From the NCBI RefSeq assembly GCF_010183535.1, contig NC_071329.1, forward strand, positions 16,940,879-17,004,878: a stretch of 64,000 nucleotides of DNA. Direction: 5' to 3'. This stretch comes from Caenorhabditis remanei. Taxonomy: Eukaryota > Nematoda > Chromadorea > Rhabditida > Rhabditidae. Under the pieces are notes generated by a model. It searched no databases. It had not been told where the DNA came from and saw only the letters and a program-made list of their open reading frames with translations. Every line of letters starts with the position of its first letter. The first letter of the stretch is position 1. Below, one piece after another: positions 41,520-53,091 of this stretch. Position numbers and translations under genes: made by a program.

Positions 41520-43451
41520 TTTGAAAGGGTTCTGGAAGAAGGGAAAATTGACAATTGGAAAAAAAATTGTGGAGAGGTGAGAAGTAAGGAAAAGGACAGT
41601 AGCTACAGTAACCCGGGAGAAGCTACACTAGGGACCAAATATGTAGTAGTTTTTCCAAAAAAGTAGTATCTCCTAAAGTAGGAAAATAGTACTTAACATT
41701 TGATAAGTGATGAGATAAGAGAATACTAAAAGTAAGTAATGCGAACAAAAAACTGATAAGAACTATACGAAATGAGTTGGGTTCTAACCATAAAAGTACT
41801 CAGTGGGTAGCTAAAAACAACGGGAAGAAAAAGGAGAACAGAAAGAGAAAGGGTCGACGCCAAAAAAAATACATAGATAACAATCTTAAGACAAGAACAA
41901 CACGGGAGAAAAATAAGAACGAAAGCCTATACTGTCGATAGTTGATAAAGAGAAACTTTGACAAGAATAAAAAAATGTTTTGGAATTTTGCTAAATATTG
42001 AGTGTGAAAGAATGCGAAATGAGTGGAAAAATCGACAGAAGTTATAAAAGTTTGAAAGGAAAATATCAAATAGAGAATTCTTTTTTTTTTAATTCCTGGT
42101 ATTGGACTTTTTAAAAGTTTGGACAAGACTGAAATTCACTCAAAAGGGGAAGAAATGCCGGAGGAGTTGGTTAAGCTTCGAAAAAAGTTGTTCAAATAAA
42201 GTACAATTCAATGAAACTATACTAGAGACATGTTAAAAGGGCAGACGATTTTTCAGAATTTCTTTTAATTCTGAGTCATAGTCGAAAAATTGGCTGTTTT
42301 GCGAAAATAATTCAAAAATTCGAAAATTTTTAATTTTGAATTTTGGCGCCAAGTTCCCGGCCCGGTCTTAAGAAGTTGGCTAGGTTTCGAAAAGTTATAC
42401 AAATGAAGTACAAATGAACTAAAATTCAGAGAAAATTTACTCAAAACATGTTAAAAAAGACTTAAGGATAACTAATAACTAGGCGAAAGCTATAAAAACT
42501 AGAGAAAAGAGGCGCGAAAATTAAAAAATACCAATGTGTATTTCGAAATATGAATGTTTTCAATTGCTAATCCGGAAAATCCGCGTAAATTTGTATTAAA
42601 AATGCTCTAATACACAAAAATTAGGGCAAAAACCGAAAGAAGGTAAACCAGTTAAATGGTCAAAGCCAGTTAATACTTTCAACATTTTATCGGAAAACTA
42701 GCCTAAAATCATCGAAAGTTTCTTTGATCTTATTAAAATCAACATAAAAAAGAAGGAAGAGGTCAGCATTTTAAAAATAAAAAATATATAAAAAGGTGAA
42801 ATTCTGAAAAAAAAAAGTGTCTTGAAATATTATAAAAACCGACAACGAAATATTGCAGAAGAAAAATAGCAAAAAAATAACGAAAATAACTCAAAAAAGA
42901 GGAGAGTAAACAGTACGTCCCTCATTCAAACGGCGTTACTCTTCCCGCCAACGCGCTGGTAGATCATTCATTAAGTAATGCATGCCTACACACACGGGTA
43001 GGTCTACACCTCTTCTCCCCACTTCTTCTCTTTTTTCGAATACTCCGATGACCACTGCGCAAAAGAAAACGGACGCCCTCTAACCCACTTCTCCTCCTCT
43101 CTCGTCTCATGGCCGGCAGCTGTTCTGACTATTCAGTTTTCCCTTTTTTCTTTATGTCCTCCACGGCTTGCGTGATCTATGATAGTATTTCTTGTCACCG
43201 AGTGTTTCTACTCTTTGGAAGGATTTCCATCTGTTCTACCATGGGGGTTTGGAATGTTTTTGGGGTATTTTGGGGGGGTTGTTTTTCAATTTCAATTATG
43301 GGGTTATTCATGATATTTAAAATTGTATTTTAATACATATTTCTTTTTATTGACAAACCGCGGAAAATGTATTTTCTAAGCATGTTTTTTTCTTTTTTTT
43401 TTTAACATTTCTCATCTTTTTTTAATAGTAATTATCCCATTTTTCTACATA

Positions 43452-43690
43452 AGCATGTCGAAAAATGCAAAAAGAGGAAAAATGCTGTTAGACCAACGCT
43501 TAATTGAGATTTGTAAAAAATAATTTTTCGACGCTTGTGGATAAGGAAAAATGTATTAAAATACACTATGACATGTCAAAAATGTCAATTTTAATAATTT
43601 AAATACATTTTTCCTTATTCACAAGCGTTGAGAAATTATTTTTTACAAATCTCAGATTAACGCTGATCTAACACCACTTTTCGACATGCT
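43452..43690. mobile_element. TA-flanked palindromic MITE (AGCATGTCG ends)
   Basis: Ends AGCATGTCGAAAA and TTTTCGACATGCT are flanked by TA. Arms share TTACAAATCTCA, CGCTTGTG and CATTTTTCCTTAT with their complements. A half copy appears at about 44165-44222. Confidence 0.75.
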
Positions 43691-43692
43691 TA

Positions 43693-44135
43693 CAGTACCG
43701 CTCAAAAGTTTGGCCTTTTTTAGTTGAAAACGCCCAACTTTGAGACTGTGTCATGGTAATACTGATTGTACCATCAAGTAGATTTTTGATGGATCGTACA
43801 GATCAAAGGTAGAACTTCATTTTTGTAGTTGACAACTTTTTTGTACCGACACTCCCCAGAGAGTTACGTATCGTCAAAGTAATTGCTCCCTCAAATCGAC
43901 CCATTTCAGTGCAAAATAGTGCGATTTTTGAGCTGTCGTCTAAAAAACCATAACTCTCTAGGGAGTGTCCGTACAAAAAAGTTGTCAACTACAAAAATGG
44001 AGCTCTACTTTTGATCTGTACGATCCATTAACAATCTATTTGATGGTTTAACCAGTATTACCATGACACAGTCTCAAAGTTGGACCTTTTCAACTGAAAA
44101 AAAACCAAAACTTAATATACTTTTGAGCGATATAT
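43693..44135. mobile_element. CAGTACC palindromic MITE, copy 5
   Basis: It starts CAGTACCGCTCAAAAGTTTG directly after the TA that ends the previous element and finishes near CTTTTGAGCGATATA. Internal arms ACTCCCCAGAGAGTTACG and CTCTCTAGGGAGTGTCCGT match other copies. Confidence 0.7.
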
Positions 44136-44397
44136 AGAAAAACTGTCAAAAAATGTTTAAAAACACATTTTTTGCCGTTCGTGAATAAGGAAAACATGTA
44201 TTAAAATTCACTCTTACATGTCAAGAATAACTCCATAAAACCCGTTTAAAATTTTCAGATTTTGAAGCGAATTTTCTATTTTGTACACTTGATTTTGTAA
44301 TTTTTTGAATTGGCGTACCTTTGGCTGGTTTTTATACTAAAAATATCTCGTCAATAGCACGCCAGTGTTCAATAGTAACAAAACTGTAAATTGCTAG

Positions 44398-44735
44398 AGT
44401 CTGGCGCGCCGTTGACGCGTTTAAGACATTCAGAAACAACGCGCCAACGACACGCCCGAAAGCAAGACATTTTTCCGATCACTGTTTCAAGCAATGATGA
44501 CAAGAAACCCGACTTTTCTAATCTGGCGCGCCTTTGACACGTTTTAGAAATTGAAGATACGTCAAAGGCACGCCAGAGATTTGAAACTACCGGTTATGAC
44601 TGGCCACCTTTGCCGTTTATTTTCAAAACAAAAGAGCGCGCTGAAGGTGCGCCAGACCTACAAATTCGACGTTTTTTGAGTCTGGTGCTACTAGAATACT
44701 CAGAAACGCGTCAAAGGCACGCCAGGAAAGCTAAA
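44398..44735. repeat. Cluster of TGGCGCGCC...GACGCGTTT motifs
   Basis: At least six copies on both strands, for example GTCTGGCGCGCCGTTGACGC, ATCTGGCGCGCCTTTGACAC, GTCAAAGGCACGCCAG (twice), GGTGCGCCAGAC. A second cluster is at 60820-61055 and a single one at 16043. Confidence 0.75.
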
Positions 44736-44853
<118 letters not shown>

Positions 44854-44874
44854 CTACTTTTTTTTTTTCAGAAA

Positions 44875-47800
44875 ATGCGGGACGAGCTCGTCGCCGTGTG
44901 GCCTCAGTTTGAAGAAGCTCTCGAGCTAATATTTCAAAGATCACCTATGAATATGAAAACTTATATGCAGTACACGACGTAAGTAGACATAGGTTTACAA
45001 AACATTTTAGTAATCTTCCAATTTCCAGAATGATCTATAGATACTGCACTGAGACCTACCAGCTCGGATTCCGCGCTGGTGATAACGTGATGGATCGTGT
45101 CCAGGAGGACTTGATCTCAGTTCGAGAATTCATTGCGGTCAAGGTCGACGTCGTGACCAAAAATTGCCAAAAATCGGATGGTCAAGATCTGCTAAAATAT
45201 CTAAACAACGAATGGGAACTCTTCGAGATTTCATCATCCCTTTTTGATGCAGTCTTCGGGAATTTCAATCGCCACTCCATCGAAGTAAATACTGGGAAAA
45301 CGGACTCTCTCACCAGAAATTTGTGTATGGAAGTCTGGAAGGAGAATTTGTTTGATGTCTTGGAGGAGAAGATTATTGGAGCCGCTTTGCATCTGATTCA
45401 CCAGGAGAGGACCGGGACCTCCATGATCAACAATCGAGACATCTCGGATTTTGTGGTTTGTCTCAAGAAGCTTCCAGTCAAGTTTCCAGAAAGCGATATC
45501 AAGAAGGACAAGACTGAAGATCAGAAATTGAAATTTTACAAAGAATCCTTTGAAAGTTTGTTCCTGAAAACCACCGAAGAGTTTTACAAGAAAGAAGTCG
45601 AAGATTTTATGAAAAATAACGGAGACGTCAAGGATTACATGAAGAATGTAGAAATGCGACTGACAGAGGAAGACGTTCGAGTCCAATTGGTTCTATTTGG
45701 ATGCACAAGAAGACCGCTGTTGGATTGCTTGGAGAAAATAATGATCATCGATCAAATCGACTTTATTCAAAGTCATTTTGGACAACTGTTAGACGAGAAA
45801 AGTGACGAGGATCTCTCCAGAATGTTCCGATTGTGCTCCAGAATCCGTGATGGTCTGGTATTCCTCCGTACGGTACTGGAGAGTCATGTAGTCAAGGAGG
45901 GACTCGGAACGCTGGAAAGAGTTGCCGAGGAGGCGTTCAATGACCCGAAGATCTACGTGAGCAAGCTTCTCGAGGTTCATGGAAGGTATTCTTCTCTCAT
46001 CAGAGCGTCGTTCTTCACAGATTCCACATTTTTGAAAGCGCTGGACAACGCTGCTATCAATTTTATCAACAAGAACGCAGTCACAATGAATGGTCGACAG
46101 CATTCAACGTTCAAATCAGCTGAATTGATTGCGCGGTACTGTGATCTGCAGTTCAGGAAGAATACGAAGATGCCGGATGAGATTGAAATGGAAAAGATGC
46201 AGAAGCAAGTGGTGAGTTTTTTGTTGCTTTTGAAGAATGAAAAATATAAAAAATTGACACAAAACTTACTGGACGTGACCTATATTATTAGAAATCTGGA
46301 AAAACGGTGATTCCAGATATATATTCAGTTTTTGCCCTCGAGGTCTGGTATTCAAGAAAAACAAGGTCAAAGTTCGGAAAAAATTGCAAAAACGCGAAAG
46401 TTTTCAAAAAATTTTCGCATGTTAGAAATTTGACCCAACTTTTCTCAATTACCAGACCTCGAGGACAAAAAGTGAATAAAAATTAGGAATCGGCGTTTTC
46501 TCAGCTTTGTAATGGAATAGGTCATGTCCCATAACTCCAAACTGACTCCAAATAAGTAAAAATACTTTTCCAAAATCCAATTTTAACCTGAAACCTGACA
46601 TTTCTGGACAAACAGACACTAAAACAGACATGAAAAGTGTGAAATCTGATTTTGAAACTTGAATTGACATCAATGCTGAGCGATCGGAGTCGATACAGAA
46701 TATTGTTCAAAATTCAACAAAATTTCGAATTTTTCAAAAAGTTATACTGGACACACAGACAGACACAATTCAAAAAATAACAGTCTTTAGTCACCGTTAT
46801 GGCTAGCAGACACAACGACAGTCGTTATTGGAGCAAAAAATTTACTTGATAGTCAAACTAGCCTGTAATTCCCAAAAAAACAAAACAAAAAGTGGATATA
46901 CAGTACCCGATCAAAAAGTTATGACTTTGACCATGTTCAGCTGAAATCGCCCATTTTTGACAGTGGGTCATAGTAACTCTGATTGTCCCATTAAGTAGAT
47001 TTTTAATGAATCATACAGATCAGTGGTAGAGTTTTATTTTGTAGTAGACAACTTTTTTGTACGAACACTCTCTAGAGAGTTACATATCGACAAAGTAATT
47101 TTTCCCTCAAATCGACCAATTTCAGTGCAAAATAAAGTGATTTTTGAGCTGTCTCCTTAAAATGACCATAACTTTCTAGGAAGTGCCCGTACAAAAAAGT
47201 TGTCAACTACAAACATGAAGTTCTACTATTGAACTGTGTGATTCATAAAAATTTTAATTGTGAGACAATCAGTGATACCGTAACATCCTCTCAAAGTTGG
47301 TGAGTGAAAGAAACAAAACGATTAATTTGCTTGAGATTTTCGAACAAACAGTCACTCCGACAGACTCAAAGACCATTTTTTAGGCAGACAAGCATACAGA
47401 CAGATTCAAAATAGGGAAAAAACACCTCTAACTGAGCAGAATAGCCTTGAAAGAAATTGTTCCATTCCCCAATCAAGATTTCTGGACATACAGACCGACC
47501 GAAAGACATAAATAATGAAAATGTCGTACTGTAACTAACAGGTACATAGTCAAAAGGTACATAAAAAGGCCAGTCAAGACTGGAAATCTTCCGATTACTC
47601 GTTGAAACAGCTTTGGAAAAACCGACACACCGACAGATTTACATAGCACTGCAAACATTCTGTAAATCAAATTTTCCCTTTCCAATTAAGAAAAGTTACC
47701 ATGCCAAATACTTTCCAGATCATCATCCTCCGCTATCTCGAAGACAAGGACGTCTTCTTGAAGATTTACACCAGAATCTTCTCCAAACGTCTCATCAATG

Positions 47801-49643
47801 AGCTCTCTGCATCAGATGAAGCCGAGACCAGCTTCATCGCAAAACTCACGGCGCTCTGTGGATATGAGTACACATCCCGCCTGTCCAAAATGTTCCAGGA
47901 CATCCAAGTCTCAAGGGATCTCTCCATGGAATTTAAGGAGAAATCCAGCACCAATAATTCTATCGACTTCAATGCTCAAATTCTAAGCAGTGGATCGTGG
48001 TCAAGATTCCCGGAATTCTCTCTGATGCTGCCACAACCGTTGTACTCAACGATAGGGGCCTTCATAATGTATTATAACTCCAAACATAATGGACGTCGTC
48101 TCACATGGGCGTACCCACAATCCCGTGGAGAGGTCACGGCGTTCATGGGAAAGAAATATGTGTTTACTGTGAGTTTTTTATTCGAAATCAAATTTTTAAA
48201 AAGTAAGTTTTTTAAGGTTACGACTCCCCAAATGTGTGCCCTGCTCCTGTTTAACAATCGGACCTCCTACTCGGTCTACTCAATCAAGGAGGCCACCGAA
48301 ATGAGTAAGGACCACACGTTGACAATCATCGGCTCACTGGTCAAAACTCATGTGTTGAAGTCGAATAAGGAGCTGGTGAAAGACGCGGTCCCTTTCGATG
48401 CCACCATCACACTGAACGCCGCCTACACCAACAAGAAAGTGAGAGTGGACTTGTCAAGAATGCCAATGAAGGCGAATTCCGAAAAGGTGGCGGAGGAATC
48501 GACACACCTGTTGGATTTGGAAAGGAAACACGTTGTTGAGGTGAGTAGGAATTCGGGGAAGACTGAAAATCTGAGAATGACTTGGAATATACAGTACTGG
48601 CCATAGAAAATCAACACATGCTGATTTTTGTTGAAAGTGGTCAACTTTGAGAGTGTGTTATGGTAATTCTGATTGTCACACCTAGTAGGTTTTTATTGGA
48701 TCATCCAGAACAAAGATAGAGCTTTATTTTTGTAGTTGACAACTTTTTTGTACGGACACTCCCTAGAGATTTCAGTGCAAAATATTGTTATTTTTGAACT
48801 GTCGTCTTAAAATGATCATAACTCTCTAGGGAGTGCTTGCACAAAAAGTCAACTACAAAAATGGAGCTCTACTTTTGATCTGTACGATCCATTAAAAATC
48901 TAATCTATGAAACAATTCGTTTTACCATGACACACACTCAAAGTTGGACCTTTTCAACTGAAAAAAACGAAAACTTAATACGAAAACCACGAAACTAATT
49001 TTTAGCTAAATTTTGAAGCGTTTAATTAATTTTATATAAAATGTCTCGCTCTCTATTTTTGTAGTTGAGAACTTGTTGATAGCTCCGACCACTTCTAAGA
49101 TATGCGTCTTTAAAGAGAGGTACCTGGGAAGGGTGCGCGCGCTGCCGCCCCCTAAGCTACCCATCTTTAAAGGCGCATATCTCAAAAGTGGGCGGAGCTA
49201 TCGAAAAGTTGTCTACTATGAAAATAGATGTCTAGATTTGATCTACAAAACGGTATAAGATTTAATTTTATTTAGTCCGTTTTGTCGGCAGAAATGGACT
49301 CCCCGTAGTAGGAAGTACCTATAATCGGAAGTAGGAATGTAGGGAAGACCAGGAGTCCGGCGGAAGACTCGAAATCCTGTGAAGACTAAAGAACCCAACA
49401 TAAAAACTTTTGTCTCCACCCAATAACTTCTGACCTGACTATTTCCAGGCATGTATCGTCCGCATCATGAAAATGCGAAAACAAATGATGCACCAGGACT
49501 TGGTGAGCGAGGTCGTCACCCAACTCACCAGCCGCTTCCAGCCGAAAGTTGGACTAATCAAGAAGTCTATCGGAACGCTCATAGAAAAGGAATACCTCAA
49601 GCGATCCGATAAGAAATACGATCTCTATGAATATCTTGTGTGA
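44875..49643 (+). CDS. Cullin, CUL-1 type
   Basis: Exons 44875-44978, 45029-46211, 47719-48168, 48217-48540 and 49449-49643 join in phase to 751 aa, the normal cullin length. The N-terminal helical repeats would bind an adaptor such as a Skp1-related protein. The cullin homology region is seen at [20 protein letters not shown], then [14 protein letters not shown] and [15 protein letters not shown], and the C-terminal winged helix carries the neddylation site IVRIMKMRK (K695) and ends [10 protein letters not shown]. Cullins scaffold RING ubiquitin ligases with RBX1. The start [20 protein letters not shown] resembles CUL-1. The region [17 protein letters not shown] matches the RBX1-proximal cullin strand. 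Introns 2 and 4 are large and filled with MITEs. It may be a divergent CUL-1 paralogue such as CUL-6; I cannot decide. Confidence 0.93.
46273..46560. repeat. Palindromic element in cullin intron 2
   Basis: Arms include GACGTGACCTATATTATTAG / GGAATAGGTCATGTCC and GAAAAACGGTGATTCC / GGAATCGGCGTTTTCTC, with CTCGAGGTCTGG / CCAGACCTCGAG near the centre. Related to 17901-18168. Confidence 0.65.
46901..47300. mobile_element. CAGTACC palindromic MITE, copy 6
   Basis: Starts CAGTACCCGATCAAAAAG after TA. The family arms are present (ACGAACACTCTCTAGAGAG, CTAGGAAGTGCCCGTAC), but the right end is truncated near 47300. Confidence 0.65.
48592..48985. mobile_element. CAGTACC palindromic MITE, copy 7
   Basis: Starts CAGTACTGGCCATAG after TA in cullin intron 4. 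Arms contain GTACGGACACTCCCTAGAG and CTCTAGGGAGTGCTTGCAC; the right end is worn. Confidence 0.65.
49045..49235. repeat. GTTGACA/GAGATAT inverted repeat, copy 4
   Basis: Arms TTTTTGTAGTTGAGAACTTG...GATATGCGTCTTTAAAG and CTTTAAAGGCGCATATCTCA...GAAAAGTTGTCTACTATG surround a GC-rich core. It lies in cullin intron 4. Confidence 0.65.
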
Positions 49644-50095
49644 GTGCCCCTCTTGTCTTATCTGTTTTGAAGATATCATTGTTTGTTTTTTGTTGTTGCT
49701 TTTCACCCTCCCAACTCATACTATACGTTACAGTACCCTCATTGCTTCCACTTTTATTATTTTCCCGTTTAGTTTTTCAAATTATCGCTTCTGTCATACT
49801 ATCTTACGATATTTCCCTCGTGATCTTTCATCCCTTTTAGATTCATTTCTAATTTTTTTGGCCGGTATTTTTACTGTTGTGCAATCCCCTATTCTACGGG
49901 TGTTTTAAATTGAGATTTTGTTAATAAACAATTTTTTTTCAATTTTTTTAGTTTTCAGGTTTTGGAAATTTTTGTTCTTCTTCTGAAAAATATTGGTTAG
50001 AATCATTTTTATGTCTGCCCGTCCGGATGCCCATTCTGTCCACGTCTCTTTGCCCAATTATCTTTCCCTATCATCAAAAAAAAAATAAAAACGTA
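49644..50095. other. Cullin 3' flank
   Basis: T-rich 3' UTR and intergenic DNA. TTAATAAAC near 49919 contains a likely AATAAA polyadenylation signal. No other gene seen. Confidence 0.5.
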
Positions 50096-50168
50096 AGCCC
50101 AATGCGGGGCTCGAACCCGCGACAACCAGATTAAGAGTCTGGTGCTCTACCGACTGAGCTAACCGGGC
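50096..50168 (-). tRNA. tRNA-Lys(CTT)
   Basis: Mature sequence identical to the other intact Lys tRNAs. Its 5' flank (CGGCGATGGC...GAATGTAGAAGTGGCGAAAA) is shared with DNA upstream of both T1-type BTB genes, indicating segmental duplication. Confidence 0.97.
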
Positions 50169-50470
50169 GGCGATGGCAACTAGTGTGGAGAATGTAGAAG
50201 TGGCGAAAAGGAAAGGGATGGCGAGGCGACGAGTGTGTGCGCTGCCGAGGAGGGTGCCTAGAGTGTATCCTCCGTAGGCATGAAAAGAAGAGTGTGTAGA
50301 GAAAAAGGAGGCCGGTGTTTCTGTTTGTCCGCAAATTCCCCTTCGCGCGAAGAAGATTGATTTTGAATTCACATAGACTTTTTGAACGGTTTCATGTATC
50401 ATTCGGTAATTTTCGGCTGAAATTGATAGAAGAAAGATAATTGCTTCTTTTTTCAATAATTTATTTCCGT
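50169..50470. repeat. Segmental repeat, tRNA flank (related to 53109-53395)
   Basis: Shared blocks with 53130-53395 include GAATGTAGAAGTGGCGA, GAGTGCCTAGAGTGTA-like sequence, GTAGGCATGAAAAGAAGAG, GAGAAAAAGGAGGCC and AATTGCTTCTTTTTTCAATA. Confidence 0.75.
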
Positions 50471-50572
50471 GCTGAGTTTTTTTTTTGAATATTTTGAAAA
50501 CTTCATTTTTTTAAAGTCTTGATTCGTACAGATATTTATAAAACAAGCAACAAAAATGTATTCGAACTCTAT

Positions 50573-51398
50573 TTAGTAATCATCAGAACTCTCGAGGCGC
50601 TCAATTTTTTCAATACATTGTTGTATTTCTGTATCGAAATGTTGGGAAGAACTGGGCAAGCTTTGATCAGCTACACTTCGATTTTTGTAGTAAATACAGA
50701 ACATCCAGTCATCGTTATCTTCGGGATCGCGCTTTCGCTTTCCTGAATATGAATAATTATTAATGTCTTCTGAATTTACAACTCACGGAAATAAATATCG
50801 AACTCCGTTTCGTATTTTTTCAGAAACTCAAAAATATCGAAAAGACGATCATTATCTCTATCCCATGGTTTACAAACCTTGTTCGGTAGTCAAGAGAATA
50901 ATACAATATGAGTACTGGCTGAAAACAATTGTAAAACTTCAAAAAAACAGTTCAATAGCTTACTTTCTCCGGATAAGCAATTGCTCGAAGAACATCATCA
51001 TCTGACTCCAAAAATCTCATTTTTGAAACGTTTTCAGGTTCCGGAACGTTCAATTTACGGTTGCACAGTTCCACTAGTCCCTCCAACAAATAAAAGTTTG
51101 CTTCTCTTGAAATTTTCTTCACCGCATCTTGGGAATCAGGAAGATCCACGTCACCGTCTCTCATGAAATTGAGAATGACTTGGAAGTGAGTTGGGTCACG
51201 ATCGATGAAGATACACACAAACTGATCCTTTTCGATCTGAAAATTAGACTGAGAAGCTCAAAAAAAGAGGAAACTAACCGGAAAAAACGTCTCCAACATT
51301 TTCCTGAAGTATCCAATGAACTTAGTCAGTGTGGAATGTGTGGATTGAAACATAGTACCACCAACATTCAGTTTTACAATGTGGGTCAGAGAAAACAT
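50573..51398 (-). pseudogene. T1-type BTB (KCTD-like) gene with frameshift
   Basis: Exons (minus) 51279-51398, 50964-51236, 50787-50918 and 50573-50742. The T1-type BTB domain reads VKLNVGGTMFQSTHSTLTKF, then FIDRDPTHFQVILNFMRDGD and REANFYLLEGLVELCNRKL. Such proteins form tetramers or pentamers and often bind CUL-3. Exon 3 is 132 bases against 127 in the paralogue at 52268-53091. Reading from its acceptor gives PVLILYYSLDYRTR, and the later conserved part (DRLFDIFEFLKKYETEFDIY) is in another frame. A stop follows in the first frame. So the C-terminal half appears shifted, unless an unseen splice corrects it; the BTB domain itself is intact and the gene may still make a shorter protein. Confidence 0.6.
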
Positions 51399-52267
51399 GG
51401 TTAAAAGAGTGTCTTCTATCTAACCGGGTGGCGATCGATGTGGAGGCAAATGATGAATGTAGAAGTGGCGAAAAAGAAGGGGATGCTGAGCAGGGCTGGG
51501 CTTTGTTTGAGTAGCCAAATAAATTGTTTGACCAAATAATGGTAGAAATTTTTTTTCAAACAATTTATTTGATCAAATAATATTTGAATTTGTTTTTCAA
51601 ATAATTTATTTGACCAAACATTATTTGAATTTTTTCTCAAATATTCAAACAATTTCAAATAATTTCAAACAACTTCAAGAAACCTTTTTTCGCCAACGAG
51701 AGCAGTAAAAACAACACATTAATTTTTAAAACACGTAGAAGTCAATGAAAACCCAAATTTTTGCAAAATTTTCCGTCCTGAAAGACTTTCTTAAGTTCGT
51801 ATTAATTATTTCACTTAACCTTTTGGCAGTTTGAAGAGAAAAATTGTCATAAATGATACACAGAAATGGGTTTCAAATTGTTTGAAAATCTTCAAATAAT
51901 TTGGTCAAATAATTTTGTTTGATTTAAATTTGTCAAACATTATTTGGTCGAGCAATTTATTTGAAATTCCATTTTTCCTGTCTCTTCCCAGAATTTTTTA
52001 CCTTTTTCTAAGATTCTTTTTTTTCCGCAAACTCCCCTTTGACGCGTTTTGTGTGAAGAAGATGGATTTTGAATGAGCATTTGAGAAAAATGCTGAGAAA
52101 TAGAGAACGATGGAGATACCGCAGCTAAGAATGTAGTTATCTGTGTATTAGATAGAGATTGTGGGACTGTGTGTTAAACACTTCTGTGTTGTGCATACGG
52201 ACATTTTGATAACTTCATTCTTAAATTCTTGATTTAAACAGATACTTAAAGATCAAACAACAAAAAT
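51399..52267. other. Intergenic with AT-rich repeat element
   Basis: Next to the start of the BTB gene is CTAACCGGGTGGCGATCG (51420-51437), a remnant of a Lys tRNA 5' end and its flank. From about 51490 to 51985 lies an AT-rich repetitive element. No gene supported. Confidence 0.5.
51492..51985. repeat. CAAATAATTTATTTGACCAAA-type repeat element
   Basis: Tens of partly palindromic units such as CAAATAATTTATTTGACCAA and CAAACAATTTATTTGATCAA lie at both ends of a less repetitive core. The left edge CAGGGCTGGGC resembles a hAT-type terminus, but the right end is unclear. Confidence 0.6.
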
Positions 52268-53091
52268 TTATTTGAACACTATATATTCACTATTATAACT
52301 CTTGAGGCGCTCAATTTTTTCGATACATTCTTGAATCTTAATATCAAAATCTCTGATATTGGGTGGAAAGTTTTGTCGGGTGACAACTTCATTTTTGTAG
52401 CGAATATGAAACGAACTGATTCCGTCATCTAAGTATTTCTTTCCTAAATATGAATTATCGTTATTGTTTTCTGAATTCGAAACTCACGGAAATAAATATC
52501 GAACTCCGTCTCGTACTTTTCCAAATAACCAAATATATTGAAACGTTCTTGTTGATGGAACGGTTCACGAATCGCGCCATCTGTGTGAACAGTAAAATAA
52601 AAAATCAGTACAGGCTGCAAAACGTAGTAAAGTTAATGAAAAAAACAAGCTACTCACTTTTTCTGCATAAACGGTCGCTTGTAAAACTTGTTCATCTGTT
52701 TCCAGAATTCTAATTTTTGAAACGTTTTTAGGCGCCAAAACTTCCAATTTACGGCTACAGAGTTCCATTAGTCCCTCCAACAGATAAAAGTTCGCCTCTC
52801 TTGAAATTTCATCAACGTCTTGTTTAGAATCGGGAAGTCTCACATCGCCGTCTCTCATGAAATTCAAAATCAGTCGAAAGTGAGTTGGGTCACGATCGAT
52901 GAAGATATACCCAAGTTCGTCCTTTTCGACCTGAAAATCATACTGAAAAGCTTAAAAAAGAAGAAACTAACCGGAACCAATGTCTCCAACATGGTCTTAA
53001 AATATCCATCGAACTTAGTCAGTGTGGAATGTGTGGATTGGAATATAGTACCGCCAACATTCAGTTTTACAGTGTTGTTAGGAGAGCACAT
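52268..53091 (-). CDS. T1-type BTB (KCTD-like) protein
   Basis: Exons (minus) 52972-53091, 52658-52930, 52488-52614 and 52268-52443 give 231 aa with consistent phases. The T1/BTB_2 fold is clear: NNTVKLNVGGTIFQSTHSTL, then GYIFIDRDPTHFRLILNFMR, DGDVRLPDSKQDV, and REANFYLLEGLMEL. The C-terminal half (KYETEFDIYFRKKYLDDGIS, IQECIEKIERLKSYN) has no named domain but is conserved in the neighbour. Family members act as oligomeric CUL-3 adaptors or channel regulators; no membrane segment is present, so a cytoplasmic or nuclear role is likely. It is the intact member of a tandem pair. Confidence 0.88.

Noticed and set aside
43109..43333. Hydrophobic 74-codon ORF starting MAGSCSDYSV
   Set aside because: No splice partners, no recognisable motif, and T-rich composition; probably chance.
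49627..49908. Plus-strand ORF overlapping the cullin stop
   Set aside because: It is out of frame with the cullin C-terminus, which ends naturally at YEYLV, and continues into a T-rich UTR.
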